64,000 nt of DNA from Bradysia coprophila (taxonomy: Eukaryota > Arthropoda > Insecta > Diptera > Sciaridae). Positions 13,198 to 24,935 of this stretch are shown piece by piece; the stretch's first letter is position 1, and every line of letters begins with the position of its first letter. Location: positions 9,158,725 to 9,222,724 of the forward strand of contig NC_050737.1 of assembly GCF_014529535.1 (NCBI RefSeq), in the 5' to 3' direction. A program made the translations under genes and the position numbers. A model generated the notes under the pieces. That model was not told the origin of the DNA. It made no database searches and saw nothing but the letters and a program-made list of their open reading frames with translations.

Positions 13198-15382
13198 TTT
13201 ATGTTGGTTGTCGGGATAAATTATTTATTTCGACAAAAAGTTTAGTTTTTACTGCACAAAAAAATGTTCGATTCGACTGCGATGACCAACAATGAGAAAG
13301 TGTAATTGTAATTGAAGTGAAGGTGGCCGGGTGTTTAGAAGCTGGTTGAATGAGTACGTTCTATGTTAATTGTAATATTGAATGTGTTTAATGAGGCAAA
13401 GGTCGTTTCATGACACCTAAGACGCTACGAAAATGTTGTTCATTTTCAACTAAAGCTGTAGTCACAGTTTATGGCTAAAGTTTGGTTTATGCCAAGGTTC
13501 TGAAAGAACAGGAAAAGACACATATAAAGGCGGGTGAAAGACAAGTATTGACAAGTTAGAAACATTTTGTTAAAAACACTCACTAGAGATTGTATGAAAA
13601 GAAAACTTGAAGAAAAATAAATATTTTTATCAAGATTCAATTTCACACAATTTGTAGTGTCTTCAAGAAAATGTCAAACAACTTGTCAAAATCTGTGTTT
13701 CACCGCCTTTGTGATCAACTGAGAAGTGTTTTAACCTGTTCTTTCCATAGAGTTACACTCGAGAGATCGCATGGTGGTGCTGTCATTTTTAAACTTGTCT
13801 GGGTGCCCATGTAATTCTTGGGTGCCCATTAGCTATTAGCATTTGCGCCACCATGTCACCTCTCGAGTATAATGCTATGGTTCTTTCAGAACCTCGAGCG
13901 AAAATAAAAATTTGACATTTTTTTTAGCTCGATGTATAAAACAGGCTTCAATAAGCTGTCGGAGTCTTATTAGATTTTCAGACTCACTTATCTCACAATC
14001 CTTTAGAGAAAGACTTGTGGTACATTTTTGTAAGCATGATATCGAAGTATACACAAATTGCAATTTATAACTTATTAACTTAACAGCTGTCATCTTAAAA
14101 GTTGCGAATCGTATGGACCACTATACTTGCATTAAGGTGAAAACTGTCAAGTTACGAATTCTTTAATTCACGAGAATTGACGCCCAGAGTTCATGATTTC
14201 CGCTACTGATAGACATATGTCATCCAATTCATGTTTTCTATTCTACATGCGACATCAACAAAAATTTTGTGTTTCTTTCAAATTAAATTTTTCATGTAAA
14301 TGTCAGATTTTTCCAATGCTTTATATTTTGGGAAGGTCACGCCCGATGCAGATACGCGGATTACACAAGTTACACACCACGTTTCACACAAAAAATTCAC
14401 CACGCCATATAAATTCAATTTTAGTGAATTTGTTTGTATGGGAAAGGTGTGTTCCCGCGTATTAATAAAATGGTGATCTGCGTGACCTCCCCAAAGTATA
14501 CAGCCTTGAGTTTTTTCATGTAAAATTCAAGGTTTTTGAACAGGTGAAGCCATTTATTTGTGTATATTTTCAGGTAACCTAGGTAAAAAATACCAAGTGT
14601 CCGCGAAGATGACTACCAACAGATATCTATTAAGATCTTAACTCTAGACCTAACTCAACTTTTTCTTTTGTTATACCGTCAAACTTGACAGAAGAACAAA
14701 AGAAAAATTTTTATTCGGTTTTTTCGCGTCGCTGTCGCTGTAAGTATACAATTTATTGAACTCGTATACTCAACAAAAGAAGGTTCATTCAAATTCAAGT
14801 CTGACTACAACATCTCGTGTTATTTACGAGAGTTTCTTCTCTATGATAATTTTTGTTAAAATGCTGCCACCTTATCCAGCTTATCTGAATGCGGATAAAT
14901 AGAGAGGAAAGCGCTAATCTATATGTGTGACAGTGGTGATATAATAAAGAAATGTCGCAATCGTTTGATACTGAACCGTATCTAGCTCCTTCGTAACATA
15001 GAAAAATTCGAAGAATTCGTTGAAATTTTAACGGATGTTGTTGAAAAGAAAAAACTTTTTAAAATTGACAGTCAAGTTTTGAGATAAATAAATAAATCAT
15101 GAATATTGATGATATTGGTCCATTCGAAAGCCGTCCGTAATCAACCGCCACTATTTCTGTTGAGTTAAACGATCTTCTTAATCTTTCAAATCAGCTGTTT
15201 TTCGAAGAAATTTCTTATGTAAACAAACCAACGTGTCAACAAACTTCAACAGAAAAACAACACGATTCAGCAAAATATTTTTTTACGGTGTAATGCTTCG
15301 ATATATTGGTCCAATCAAATAGTATTCCACGATCAGTCGAGTGCTATTTTTCCGTTAAACATAAAACAGTTGCTTGTACGAA
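13198..15382. other. Intergenic region between Roc1a and the ENPP gene
   Basis: The two genes are divergent, so both promoters lie here. No coding exon seen. Contains a foldback element at 13755-13872 and AT-rich unique sequence. Confidence 0.5.
13755..13872. mobile_element. Short foldback element
   Basis: Arms 13755-13779 (TTACACTCGAGAGATCGCAT and on to GGTGG) and 13848-13872 (CCACCATGTCACCTCTCGAG and on) are imperfect reverse complements. The loop carries the decamer GGGTGCCCAT twice, at 13801 and 13820. MITE-like; no coding. Confidence 0.55.
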
Positions 15383-18300
15383 ATGATAAATTGCCTTATC
15401 AGAATAAATGCGATTGCAGTTTTTGTTGCCATTGTCGTGTCGGGTCAACAGGACGATAATCTGCTGTTGGTTGTGTCGTTCGATGCATTTCGTCCGGAAT
15501 ACTTTAATCGGGATGTAACTCCATTCATGAATGATTTGAGAAAAAAGGGATCATACACGGAATATCTACGTAATGTCTTTCCGACCAAGACGTTCACCAA
15601 TCATCACACCATATCGACGGGAATGTTCCCAGAAGAGCACGGTGTATTGGGTAACACATTGTACGATGCAAAACTGAAGAAAGAACTGAAATACGGATAC
15701 GAACTGTTTCACTACAAGGAGGATATTATGCCGATTTGGGTGAGTACAGTTCCAGTTGCAGTGTCGTGCAAGGAGTTATTTTGCGAAAGTGAGTTAGCTC
15801 TTGGTCGTTCTGATAATTTGGCGACTTTATTTAAGTACGGGAAAACCTTTGCTACGATCTAGTGCATCTGAAAGAAAAATGGGGAAAATCGTCCATGGTT
15901 TATGAGAACGTCAAAAGAACGTCAATTGGTGACTTTTTGTACTGCATTCCTGCTGTATCTTGCCCTGTCATTACGCTAGAGAAGAATTTTCAAATGATTT
16001 AGAATGTAGTAAAAATCCATCAAATCTAAGACAGACATTGCTCTGCTTGGCTGTAGATTTTATGAACTGTCGATTTTGAGTCAATGTATAAATAGCAACA
16101 AGTGTTTGTTGTACGAAAGGTCTAAATATAAAATTTGCATACGATCCGTCGAAAGACGACATTTGAATATATCATTAAATCATCGGTGGAATGAAAGTGA
16201 ATGAAACGTGACGCGTGATGTTATATCTATCTCACCTGGTAGGAATATTTAAGTGATAAATATTATGTTAGATTAGCATTTTCTAAAACAAACACTGACG
16301 ATATTTTGCAAAACAAAAAAATTATCGAAATCGAGACTGAAATTGGATTTTTTTTGTGGCTTTATACAAACGTTTTTATCTAAGTTTTGCGGAGTTTTTA
16401 TGACCCTGTGCTATGGCTGCACAATTTTTACAAAATAAACATTAAATGTCATGATTCACCTCCAAAAAACTGTAATCAGTCGACGTACAGCTTAAAGAAC
16501 TGTAATGTTTACTGGAGAAGTTAACTACGGACGACTTATCGAGTAGGAATGCACACAAAACTCTTCCCTCCATTTGTGTCGAAATTCTGGAGTAATGCAA
16601 TACTAAGACTTGACGACAACCTCGGCAGAATAGATCGGTCCATCGACTGTATCTGTTCTTGTCGTCTGGCACCTTATTGTGGCTCACCCATTCTTAGGAA
16701 ATGTGTGCTCAACCCCAAGAGCCTTGACGACTTCTAATTCAAAACTGTGAAATTTCCCTGGTATGTTAGTGAGATCAGGGTATGGAACAAAGGATCTGGG
16801 TTTCCGCTTCTATTGAAAAAGATTCCTGAAAGTCTAATCTAATCTGCTTGAAAAAAATTATAATTTATAAAAACAAAAACCTCGATACAAAGTGATTTTG
16901 AAACATTGTCGATCAATAACTAGCTCGTAATTTGTGTATTCACAAAATTCCGAAAAAAATCTTCGTTGTATGTTGATTTAATCCTACTTAATGATACCCA
17001 CGCGTCTCTGATCACTCTATTTCTATTGTTCTTCTCAAACAAACGTATCTATCATTATCAATAAAATAACAAAGAAAACACTATAACTGAACATTTAAAT
17101 GACTCGCGACAATCACATGTTCAAGCTAATGTGTTCAACAAAAAAATGAAATGAGATTTTCTTCATTTTCTTTTTCACTGATGGATGAAGAGAAATCTTC
17201 ATTTTATTTTTCACTAAAGACTCAGTCATATTCCAAGACTGTTCCTTCTCTGATAAATCTCCAATCGCAAATCTCTAATCTCTGGTTGGAACAAGCTTGG
17301 TTCTGTTCTTCTGTAACGCACCTTCAATGACTTTACAGTTTGCTTACCTATCTTCCATACTAGCTCCACTTGGGTTCACCTAGCTTCACTTGGGTTCCCT
17401 TAGCTACACTTACCTACAACATTGCGTCAGTGTGGTTAGTAGTATCAGTATGGTTAGCAGTGTCAGTGTGGTTGGAAGTGTCAACGTGGTTAGTAGTGTC
17501 AGTATGGTTAGTAGTGTCAGTGTGGTTGGAAGTGTCAGTGTGGTTAGGAGTGTCAGTGTGGTTAGGAGTGTCAGTGTGGTTAGGAGTGTCAGTGTGGTTA
17601 GGAGTGTCAATGTTGCTGGGAGTGTCGGTGTGTCAGGAGTCTCATTTGAGATTAATGTGTCAGTTTAGTGGCGAGGCCCATGTGACAGTGTTAGTATCTA
17701 TATAGAAATCTTAACAGGTTGTTTTACACCAACATTACAATCAGCAGTTTCACTTTTGTTTGTTAACAGGTGGAACTAAAAAGTAACGCTATTGTAAGGT
17801 CGACATTGCTTTTGAGATTGATTTTGTTTCCTTCTTATTTCATTTTCGAATGTAAATTAAAGCTCGGAACAGATTTTCTTGAACAAATGAACTGTATGTA
17901 GCCCACGCTTTTTGGAGCTAGTTTTGCCCTGCCGCGCTTAAATGTAACACTCATATTAACTTAACTTTATGAATCGCTACAGGCACTCAATCAAAGGTAT
18001 GGTCGTCATTCCGGGTGTATGATGTGGCCTGGTACTGATTTTCCATACGGAGGTCAAACGTGTGATTTCACAATCAAATTCAATATGTCGGCACCGTGGA
18101 CGGAAAGGGTTGACAAGGGTATATCTTGGTTCAAAGACCCAGACACTCCAGCCAATTTTGTGATGATGTACTTTGAAGAGCCAGATTATTTCGGTCATGC
18201 ATTTTCCCCTGAATCGCAAGTGGTATGCATGGATTTAATTGATATTTCGTTTGGTGGATAATGGTTTTTATTGTCAGATAACGGACATGGTCCAGAAAAT

Positions 18301-20897
18301 GGACGAGCTCACCGAGTACATTGAGGAGAAATTAATTTCGGAAAATCTACGCAGTCGAATGAACGTGATCTATCTGAGTGATCATGGAATGGAGAGTGTT
18401 TCATCGCCGAATTTTATCAATTTTACATCATACCTCGAGCGTGGAACATATCAGTTTTATGGGTCGTCGCCAGTAGTGCAAATTATACCGCAAGACGGTA
18501 TGATCGGTTTAGCACAACACTTAAACCGTCAAACGTGTTTGCATTTTGCGTAACATTGCAGGTAAATACAACATCACATTGGATAGATTGAAAAAGGCTG
18601 CCGCAAAAAATGGACACTTTAACGCATATTCCAACGAAGAGCTTCCCAAGCGGTGGCATGTTCAAAATACGGATCGTATGGGTCCGATAACTGTGGTAGC
18701 AGATGAAAAATATGCTTTCCAAGACATGTACGACAATGCCATTTATTACGAGAAGGCCTTCAACATATCAAGTAAGCCACTCAACTAAGCGTTGGTGCGA
18801 CTGGGTCAAAAAGCAATTCAAATTTTGTTTTTCGTCACAGTTTCGCCGACCCAAAAGTATGGTATTCACGGCTACGACAACGAGTATCCATCGATGAGAG
18901 CCATTTTCTTTGCAAACGGTCCAAAATTCCGGAAACAGTATTTGCATCCACCGTTCGACAATTTGGATTTGTTTAATTTGATTTGTCTGATTCTGGACAT
19001 GAAGCCTACGCGAAACAATGGTACCGTGGAAAATGTTCGTGATTTGTTGGTCGATTCGGTGCCGGAATCAAGTGGACACAATATGGGTATAAATGGTCTT
19101 ATATTTCGTTATCTACTTCTAAACAATTTAGTCTAAGTCGGGACGAATTTAATTTTTCTCGTTTACAAAATTGTCGTTTCGCTCATTTATTAATTGTTAA
19201 AATTATTGTCCTGATAATTTACGCTTAGATTTGGAAAGTAGTGGCTGTGAACAAGCGTTACAAAATCAAAACCAAACATTCGAATATATATTATGGCTAC
19301 AGATGGATGCACTGTTCCGCGTCACTGTTCTAATAGTGAATATATTCTTGATCGTTGAATAAATTCTAGTTATGGTTCCAGTAATATTGGAAAAATAGAC
19401 TTTTTACCGCGATTCAGCGAAAACAAAACACAGCAAAAGTCCGAGTTTCCGCTCAATATTCGGCCGGTTTTACGTTTGATTCGAACGTTTACTTCAGCTA
19501 TTTTACCAGCTAATCCACTCATACAAGCACTCTGCCACCGCGTGCGTTTTGATCTTTGTAAAAGTGGACCAGCTGGTGGCATGGCGATAATATTTTATTC
19601 CGGATTTCTTCCGGAAACCATAAACGTAAAATTGACTTTCCGGTCATTACATTTCCCGATGTTTTGCTCAGCGAAGACTCGATTTCAGTTAATTCAAATT
19701 TTTTACAAAAAAAATCCCGGTAAATAGGAAACAAGGATGTTCAAGAAAACGTGGTAGAACAGCTGAACATACTTAGACACAAATTTGGTTGACATTAGCT
19801 GTAGTATCGCCTTCAAAACGTGAATCGGTCAGATATACCGGTTGCATGTTCAATTAATGAGAAAATGAGATGACTGTTAAAGATACTTTCAGTCGGTGTA
19901 TTTCTGATGAACGCAAACTACTAGCCATAAAGTCGTTCAAAAATCAGAAAGCTCAAAAAGTCATGTTCTTCCTTCGGATATTCAATTCAGAAGTTTTTCA
20001 ATTCTTTTGGCAAAGGAACGGTAATACTGATGCTTCTTCTCGAAGATGAGACTCGCTTTGGTAACATTATAACTAGAAAAAAATTTGTTGGAAACAGCTC
20101 AATCAATCAAAATGTTTTTTGATGAATTAATGACATGTGGAGTAAGGTCGATTTTACGGAAATTATTTTGCCAATAATTCAAGAAATTCCTAACTTTTTT
20201 ATCGGAATTTCAAGAAAAGTTTCACTAATATGATAAAACAGGTGGTTGACCTAAAAGATCAGGTCAGGTAAATTTCGAAAGGCTTCAGGTAACCTTAAAT
20301 TTTGATGCATCATTACTATATTCAGGTCTTACATTGCCAGAATTGGCATAGCTTCAACTGGAATGACTATCAAAATTAATTCCGTAAAATAGGCTCTTTG
20401 CATGCATGAGAAAAATTACAAATTTTCTTTTTGACTCAATGTACAGCCGGCGACTTTGAAATTAGTGACACATTTTGTTTCAGCTGTCTTTCAGCTGACG
20501 CACTGATAGTAACAAAAGTGCTTGTACTTGTTGTTTATGCGGATGAAGTAGTGACACGCTTGTTTGTTTGTAATAAGTGGATCAGCTGAAACGAAATGTA
20601 TTACTGATTTCACAGTAGCCTGCAGTATTCTATCAAGTTCATTTTTCATCTAATTTCATGCTGTAGTGCTTTCAGTGTTTTTGAACGATTTAATCGCGGA
20701 TTCAATTTATTGTTTCTTTAATTGCAGTACTTGGCATCTCTTTAGCAGCACTTTCGCTGGTGCTTTTAGTCGCCCTTTTCATAAGCTATCGGATGTATCG
20801 AAAACGGCACACAATAAAGCATTACACTTTGGACAATGAAACAGGCGATGCACCAGAGGGTGAGAGTCTACTCCGAAATTCACCCTTGTTAACATAA
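15383..20897 (+). CDS. ENPP4/5-like ectonucleotide pyrophosphatase/phosphodiesterase
   Basis: Type I membrane ectoenzyme of the NPP (alkaline phosphatase superfamily) group, hydrolysing phosphodiester or pyrophosphate bonds outside the cell. Exons: 15383-15739, 17983-18222, 18278-18497, 18562-18771, 18841-19086, 20728-20897; phases fit, 480 residues (vertebrate ENPP4/5 450-480). Residues 1-20 are a signal peptide. Two-zinc site residues visible: Asp34 (SFDAF), nucleophile Thr70 (PTKTF), Asn91, Asp187 and His191 (EEPDYFGH), Asp234 and His235 (LSDHGM), His352 (YGIHGYDN). No somatomedin or nuclease-like domain, which points to the short ENPP4/5 type. The last exon alone encodes the membrane segment (~425-446), followed by a basic stop-transfer stretch and a short tail ending LLRNSPLLT. 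The ATG at 15383 was taken; nothing upstream is a true ATG in frame. Introns 1 (2.2 kb) and 5 (1.6 kb) are long. Confidence 0.92.
17426..17640. repeat. 18-bp minisatellite, about 12 copies
   Basis: Tandem array of the unit GTCAGTGTGGTTAGKAGT, starting at 17426 with a period of exactly 18. Units at 17534, 17552, 17570 and 17588 are identical; earlier units differ at a few positions and the last two are degraded. As the period is a multiple of three and stop-free, it creates false open frames (VWLVVS-type and TLLTTL-type repeats) on both strands. It lies in ENPP intron 1. Confidence 0.9.
20457..20612. mobile_element. Foldback element in ENPP intron 5
   Basis: Arms 20457-20486 (contains CATTTTGTTTCAGCTG) and 20583-20612 (begins CAGCTGAAACGAAATG) are imperfect reverse complements. 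Arm sequence resembles the element at 11606-11770. Confidence 0.5.
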
Positions 20898-22534
20898 CAC
20901 TCGTTATCATTTTTCAATTTTTAAAATAAGTGTTGAATGTGTGTGACTACTGTATGAGTGGAGCACTTTTACACAATGCGGTCAGGTTACGGGGCGAATT
21001 TTTAGTATTGAGGAAATCAAATTGTGTTGAAATCAGGACATTTTGTTGTCGGATCTGTGACCTTCAATTCACTGATTTCGTAGGATGTTAGTTGCATTGA
21101 GGTCGTAAACGTACTTCTATCTGCTTACATGGTTAAGGTTCCTTCCTTTCTACACATTTTATGCTATTGTTAGGAAGCTTCTAATTCATTCTCATCATAT
21201 ACCTTTCAAGTCATAAAACCTTTAATAGTACAATCACAATCAATTTAGTTTTTGGGGAGACATGTACCAATACGTATACGAGCGCTTGCACGAGAAGTAG
21301 TGCACATCGAGTATAAACTACGGTTGCGTGGTGAGGCATTTTGTTTTACACGCATGCATATTTCGTTACGTATGAAATAGTTGTTTGTTAACCTAGGGGA
21401 AAAATGGAAATTTCATTTCGAAGGTGTTGTTTATTGCCAGAGCGTAGCGAGGGTTACAAACAGAGCCTAATAATTCGGAATTAATTCTCAAAAATTCCCA
21501 AATTTTTTTAATTTTTATAATTAAATGCTCGTAAAATATGAGGAAAACTTCAAAAACCTTTAAAAACTATGAACAAGCAAAATAAATTTTTTGCGAGTTT
21601 TAGCGAATTTTTGGCAATTAATTCCCAAATATAAGGCTCTGATTAAGTCAACCGACAAACAGAAATTTCCTACTTTATCCCCGATTTCAACACAACATTT
21701 TTCACAACAAAGACGCCCGAAGTTTCAGCAAGAAAACGACTATTTTCTCGCCTGCGTTGTGACAAAAGATTTGTTGCTTGAAGAAACAAAATTGCATTTC
21801 ATTATGACACTCGTGTCTCACTTCCATTTTCAATTGACCACTAGAGTCGAAAGGTACCACATTTCGAAACTAGAACGAATTTTGCTTATTACTATTTAAA
21901 GTACGTCAACAGGGGTAGCCAGTAAGACATGCACTTAGGCCACCGATATTGGTTCATTGTGCCTTTAACTTAAATATGGTCAATATGTCTTTGAGTATAG
22001 ACGTAGTCTTGTAGAAGATGGAATCGTGAAAGTGACTAAACAAACTCCACTTCAATTCGAAAATTTTTTTTGTATGATCCTCCTCCCTTCAGTGTCTCAA
22101 TCTGTTTGTTCAGACTCTATGGATAGACTCAACACAATTTGATTTCCTTGAATTGAAAAATGACCTTTCGGTACGTTGGGCTATGTTAATCTTAAGGTAA
22201 TATTTGTGATAAATTTTTATACTTCCAGCGTAACTAAACACAACACCCAGTACAAATGTAGAGTGAACAAAAAATCCTGTAAATAATTTCCCATTTTTTT
22301 TTAATGAATAACAAAAGTGCAAACCCTTATCAGCTGTTGCCATTTTTGCGAGTAATTTATTCAAATTGTCGATTTGTCATCACCTAATTGTTTTGCGTGA
22401 GAAGGACAAAGAAGAAAACAGTTTGTAATAAATTTAAGAAGATTTGTATTTCGTTTTGTAGGCACAGTAGCAAGCCGTTTGGCGAACCATGGGTTGTAAA
22501 ACAAAACTAAATTTTTCCTTTTTACAAGACAAAT

Positions 22535-22562
22535 AGAGAGAGAGAGAGATGGGAGAGAGAGA
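22535..22562. repeat. GA dinucleotide microsatellite
   Basis: AGAGAGAGAGAGA, a short interruption (TGG), then more GAGAGAGA, all in 3'-flanking DNA of POLG2. Confidence 0.7.
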
Positions 22563-22666
22563 ACACGTGTGATATTTCCAGTTAGAGCCAATTTTAGTGA
22601 TTGACGAGTTGTGTGATTTCCTTTTTTTAATGTAAATAAAATGATTTCGATCGAAAATCACGGATT

Positions 22667-22672
22667 TTTATT
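22667..22672 (-). terminator. Candidate poly(A) signal of the gatC-POLG2 transcript
   Basis: AATAAA on the minus strand about 115 bases after the POLG2 stop. None was noticed between gatC and POLG2, which fits one shared mRNA. Confidence 0.5.
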
Positions 22673-22786
22673 CACAAATTTAATGCGATTGCCTGTGCAA
22701 CTCTTATATCGCATTCATCCTTCGAAAATAATCTTAACAAAACAAAAAATTACGAAGCAGCTTAACACTACACTAATTCGAACTAA

Positions 22787-24095
22787 TTACGAACGAAAAA
22801 TCTTCAACAAATAATCAGGAACATCGCTCAAATGAATGGTTTCCGAAATGGTAGTGTCCCGATTTCGTAACTGAATCAAACCATTCTTCAAGCTGACTTC
22901 GTCCAACAAAAGTCCGTACGGAACGCCAATGTTATCCATTTCGCGTAACGCTTCGTTCAAAGCGTCCGTTCCAGTGACAAAACATTTGGGTGCATTCAAT
23001 GTGGAAATGTTGGCACGACGCAGCATCGACGCTACATATTTGGCCAAATCGTGCAGTTCGGGTTGGTTGGACTGATCGGATACGGTTACGAAAATACTGC
23101 ATTGGTACGGTGCGATTTTGCGGTGGAAATTTATTTCGGTTGTAGTGCCTGTGTCGACGGCATCGATTAAGGTGGCTGTGGGGGAGAATAGTTTGGGTTA
23201 ATAACTGTTTACATGTTTATGTTTACATTAAACGGAACAAAATAAGGGACGACGACGAATCTATAGCTCCAGTAGATTCGCAGGTTACAGCCGAACTACT
23301 GACTTTCTTTAAACTAATAAACAGGCATGCTTTCAGTAACGCTACAATCAAATGTTCCGTAAAAAGGCACTCACCCAATGTGCCGCTCTCCAAAACCATC
23401 GACGATCTGATGATATTGGGTGTAGTGGCTGTAATTTTCTTCAGCTCATCAAGGAACTTTAGTTTCGGCGAAAAGCACCGATACGGAATGAGTTCCAATT
23501 TTTCTAGTTCAATGTTGCCGAATGGAAATTTCGATTTAACCGAAACGGTCTGCATGGCCTGTTCGTTGATCGAATCCGTTTTCAAATCGGATATAAAAAA
23601 CCGTCCAGGATTTGCGGCGAATTTCATCCACCAAATTTTCCGCTGTCGTTGAATTTTATAGAACATTTCGTTCGATTCATTGGCGTCGATGAAGTACGAA
23701 CATGACAATAGGGTTTTCCCTTGAATATCAAAACCAACATCATTTTCGGCAACAGTTTCGTCCGTACTGGTATCGATTAAATTCTCAGCCACACCGAATG
23801 GAATTTCGAATTCGAAGTGCTTCTTGATCAAATCGATTTTCGTGTGAAGTTCACGATTTCGATAATAGGCCAACGAATCGGCAGTACCTGGACGCGTAGA
23901 ACCGTCCCGTTGGAAATAAATATTTACATTTCTATCAACGTTATGCCATTCGTTTAGTATATTCTGACTTAATAAGGAACCAAATGGAAGGAACTGCACA
24001 TTTTTCACCCAATTATTTTGCACTTTACCGCTGATAAAGCCGGCGTTTTGGCAAATTTCAATTATTTGCTGAAGACTTTTCGGTTGTCTAATCAT
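22787..24095 (-). CDS. PolG2: Mitochondrial DNA polymerase gamma accessory subunit (POLG2)
   Basis: Accessory subunit that raises processivity and DNA binding of the mitochondrial replicase; related to class IIa aminoacyl-tRNA synthetases. Exons on the minus strand: 24095-23375 and 23175-22787; GT-AG, phase 1, 369 residues (Drosophila ~360). N-terminus MIRQPKSLQQIIEICQNAGF matches the region opening the synthetase-like domain; then LPFGSLLSQNILNEWHN, EIPFGVAENL, RKIWWMKFAANPGRFF and a C-terminal anticodon-binding-like domain ending with the family block LKNGLIQLRNRDTTISETIH. An ATG at 24158 would add 21 residues, but the ATG at 24095 is preferred: it overlaps the gatC stop as ATGATTAG and the protein then starts where family similarity starts. 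No strong mitochondrial presequence is evident from this start. The 199-base intron is longer than most here. Confidence 0.94.
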
Positions 24096-24706
24096 TGCGA
24101 TTTTCGCTACGGTTCTCGATGCTATCAAAATCTGCAAGAATATTACCGGGTGGTGCAACGAAATAATCTTCTTCTGTGACCTTTGCGTTGCTCAAAATTT
24201 CAGCCCGACAATTTCCATCATTTTCGATATCCTCACGCAAATACAAATTTCGATCTTCGAGCACTGTGTACAACGGTTCCACGTCTGTTGTATCGATGTG
24301 AAGAATTTTGCTGGCAAATTCTATTGAATCTTCAAGTGTGCGAACCGCCTCTCTATAATGGATTATGAATCAATACGAAAGTCAAGCCATACATTAAATC
24401 GATCTCTTACTCATTGGCAACGTTCACCAGCGACAACCGTTCCAACAATCGAATGGTCTCGTCGTCAATTTTGATTCGATCGACTTTTGCAAGATTTATC
24501 GGCGTCACATGAGGCGTTAGCGGTACTTTGCTGACAAACTTTAATTCACTGAAGTCTAACGGCTCTTTGATAGGATCATCAAGGTCCTTCGACTGAGCGC
24601 TGCAAAAGTTTCGGTTTTGTACGGGACAGATAATGGTCAAAGTTTTGCCAGGTGTGTTAAAACGTAAATGCTGAATGACCTTTACGACACGAATTAGGTT
24701 TAACAT
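24088..24706 (-). CDS. gatC: Glutamyl-tRNA(Gln) amidotransferase subunit C, mitochondrial
   Basis: GatC stabilises the GatCAB complex that converts Glu-tRNA(Gln) to Gln-tRNA(Gln) in mitochondria. Exons on the minus strand: 24706-24411 and 24352-24088 with a 58-base intron; 186 residues. The chosen ATG begins MLNLIRVVKVIQHLRFNTPG, rich in Arg/Lys with few acids, a good mitochondrial targeting sequence. The conserved part includes KIDDETIRLLERLSLVNVAN, EAVRTLEDSIEFASKILHID, the V-EPLYTVLED motif and a C-terminal YFVAPPGNIL. The frame stays open upstream to 25021, across AK6 exon 1 on the other strand, so a longer N-terminus cannot be excluded. The stop overlaps the POLG2 start by eight bases; as I recall Drosophila carries these two genes as one dicistronic unit. 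Confidence 0.92.
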
Positions 24707-24935
24707 GACACCAAACTCGATTTGTCCACTAAAAATATGTTGTAAGGTCTCGAAATGTTGGTGTTTTTGGTTATGTTGATAATGTTTTTGTCCATTTGAC
24801 ATAACTGTTCTTATCATCAACAAAAGAGTTAACGTTCTGTCACGTAAATGAGTTCGTTCTACACTCAAGACGAAAACGTGATTTTGTTTTTGTTTATATT
24901 TTGCGGATTTCATCATCAAATTTTTGTTGAGCAAA
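24707..24935. promoter_or_regulatory. Putative bidirectional promoter, gatC-POLG2 / AK6
   Basis: 229 bases separate the divergent start codons of gatC (minus) and AK6 (plus). Both transcripts must start in or near this interval. No TATA box was recognised. Confidence 0.5.

Larger units (their letters stand above)
20898..22786. other. Intergenic region between ENPP and POLG2 (convergent 3' ends)
   Basis: No gene supported. A foldback pair at 21461-21496 and 21605-21641 (AGAGCCTAATAATTCGGAAT against ATTCCCAAATATAAGGCTCT) marks a small element. A GA microsatellite lies at 22535-22562. Confidence 0.45.

Noticed and set aside
17370-17705. Repetitive VWLVVS- and TLLTTL-type proteins on both strands
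   Set aside because: Artefact of the 18-bp minisatellite in ENPP intron 1.
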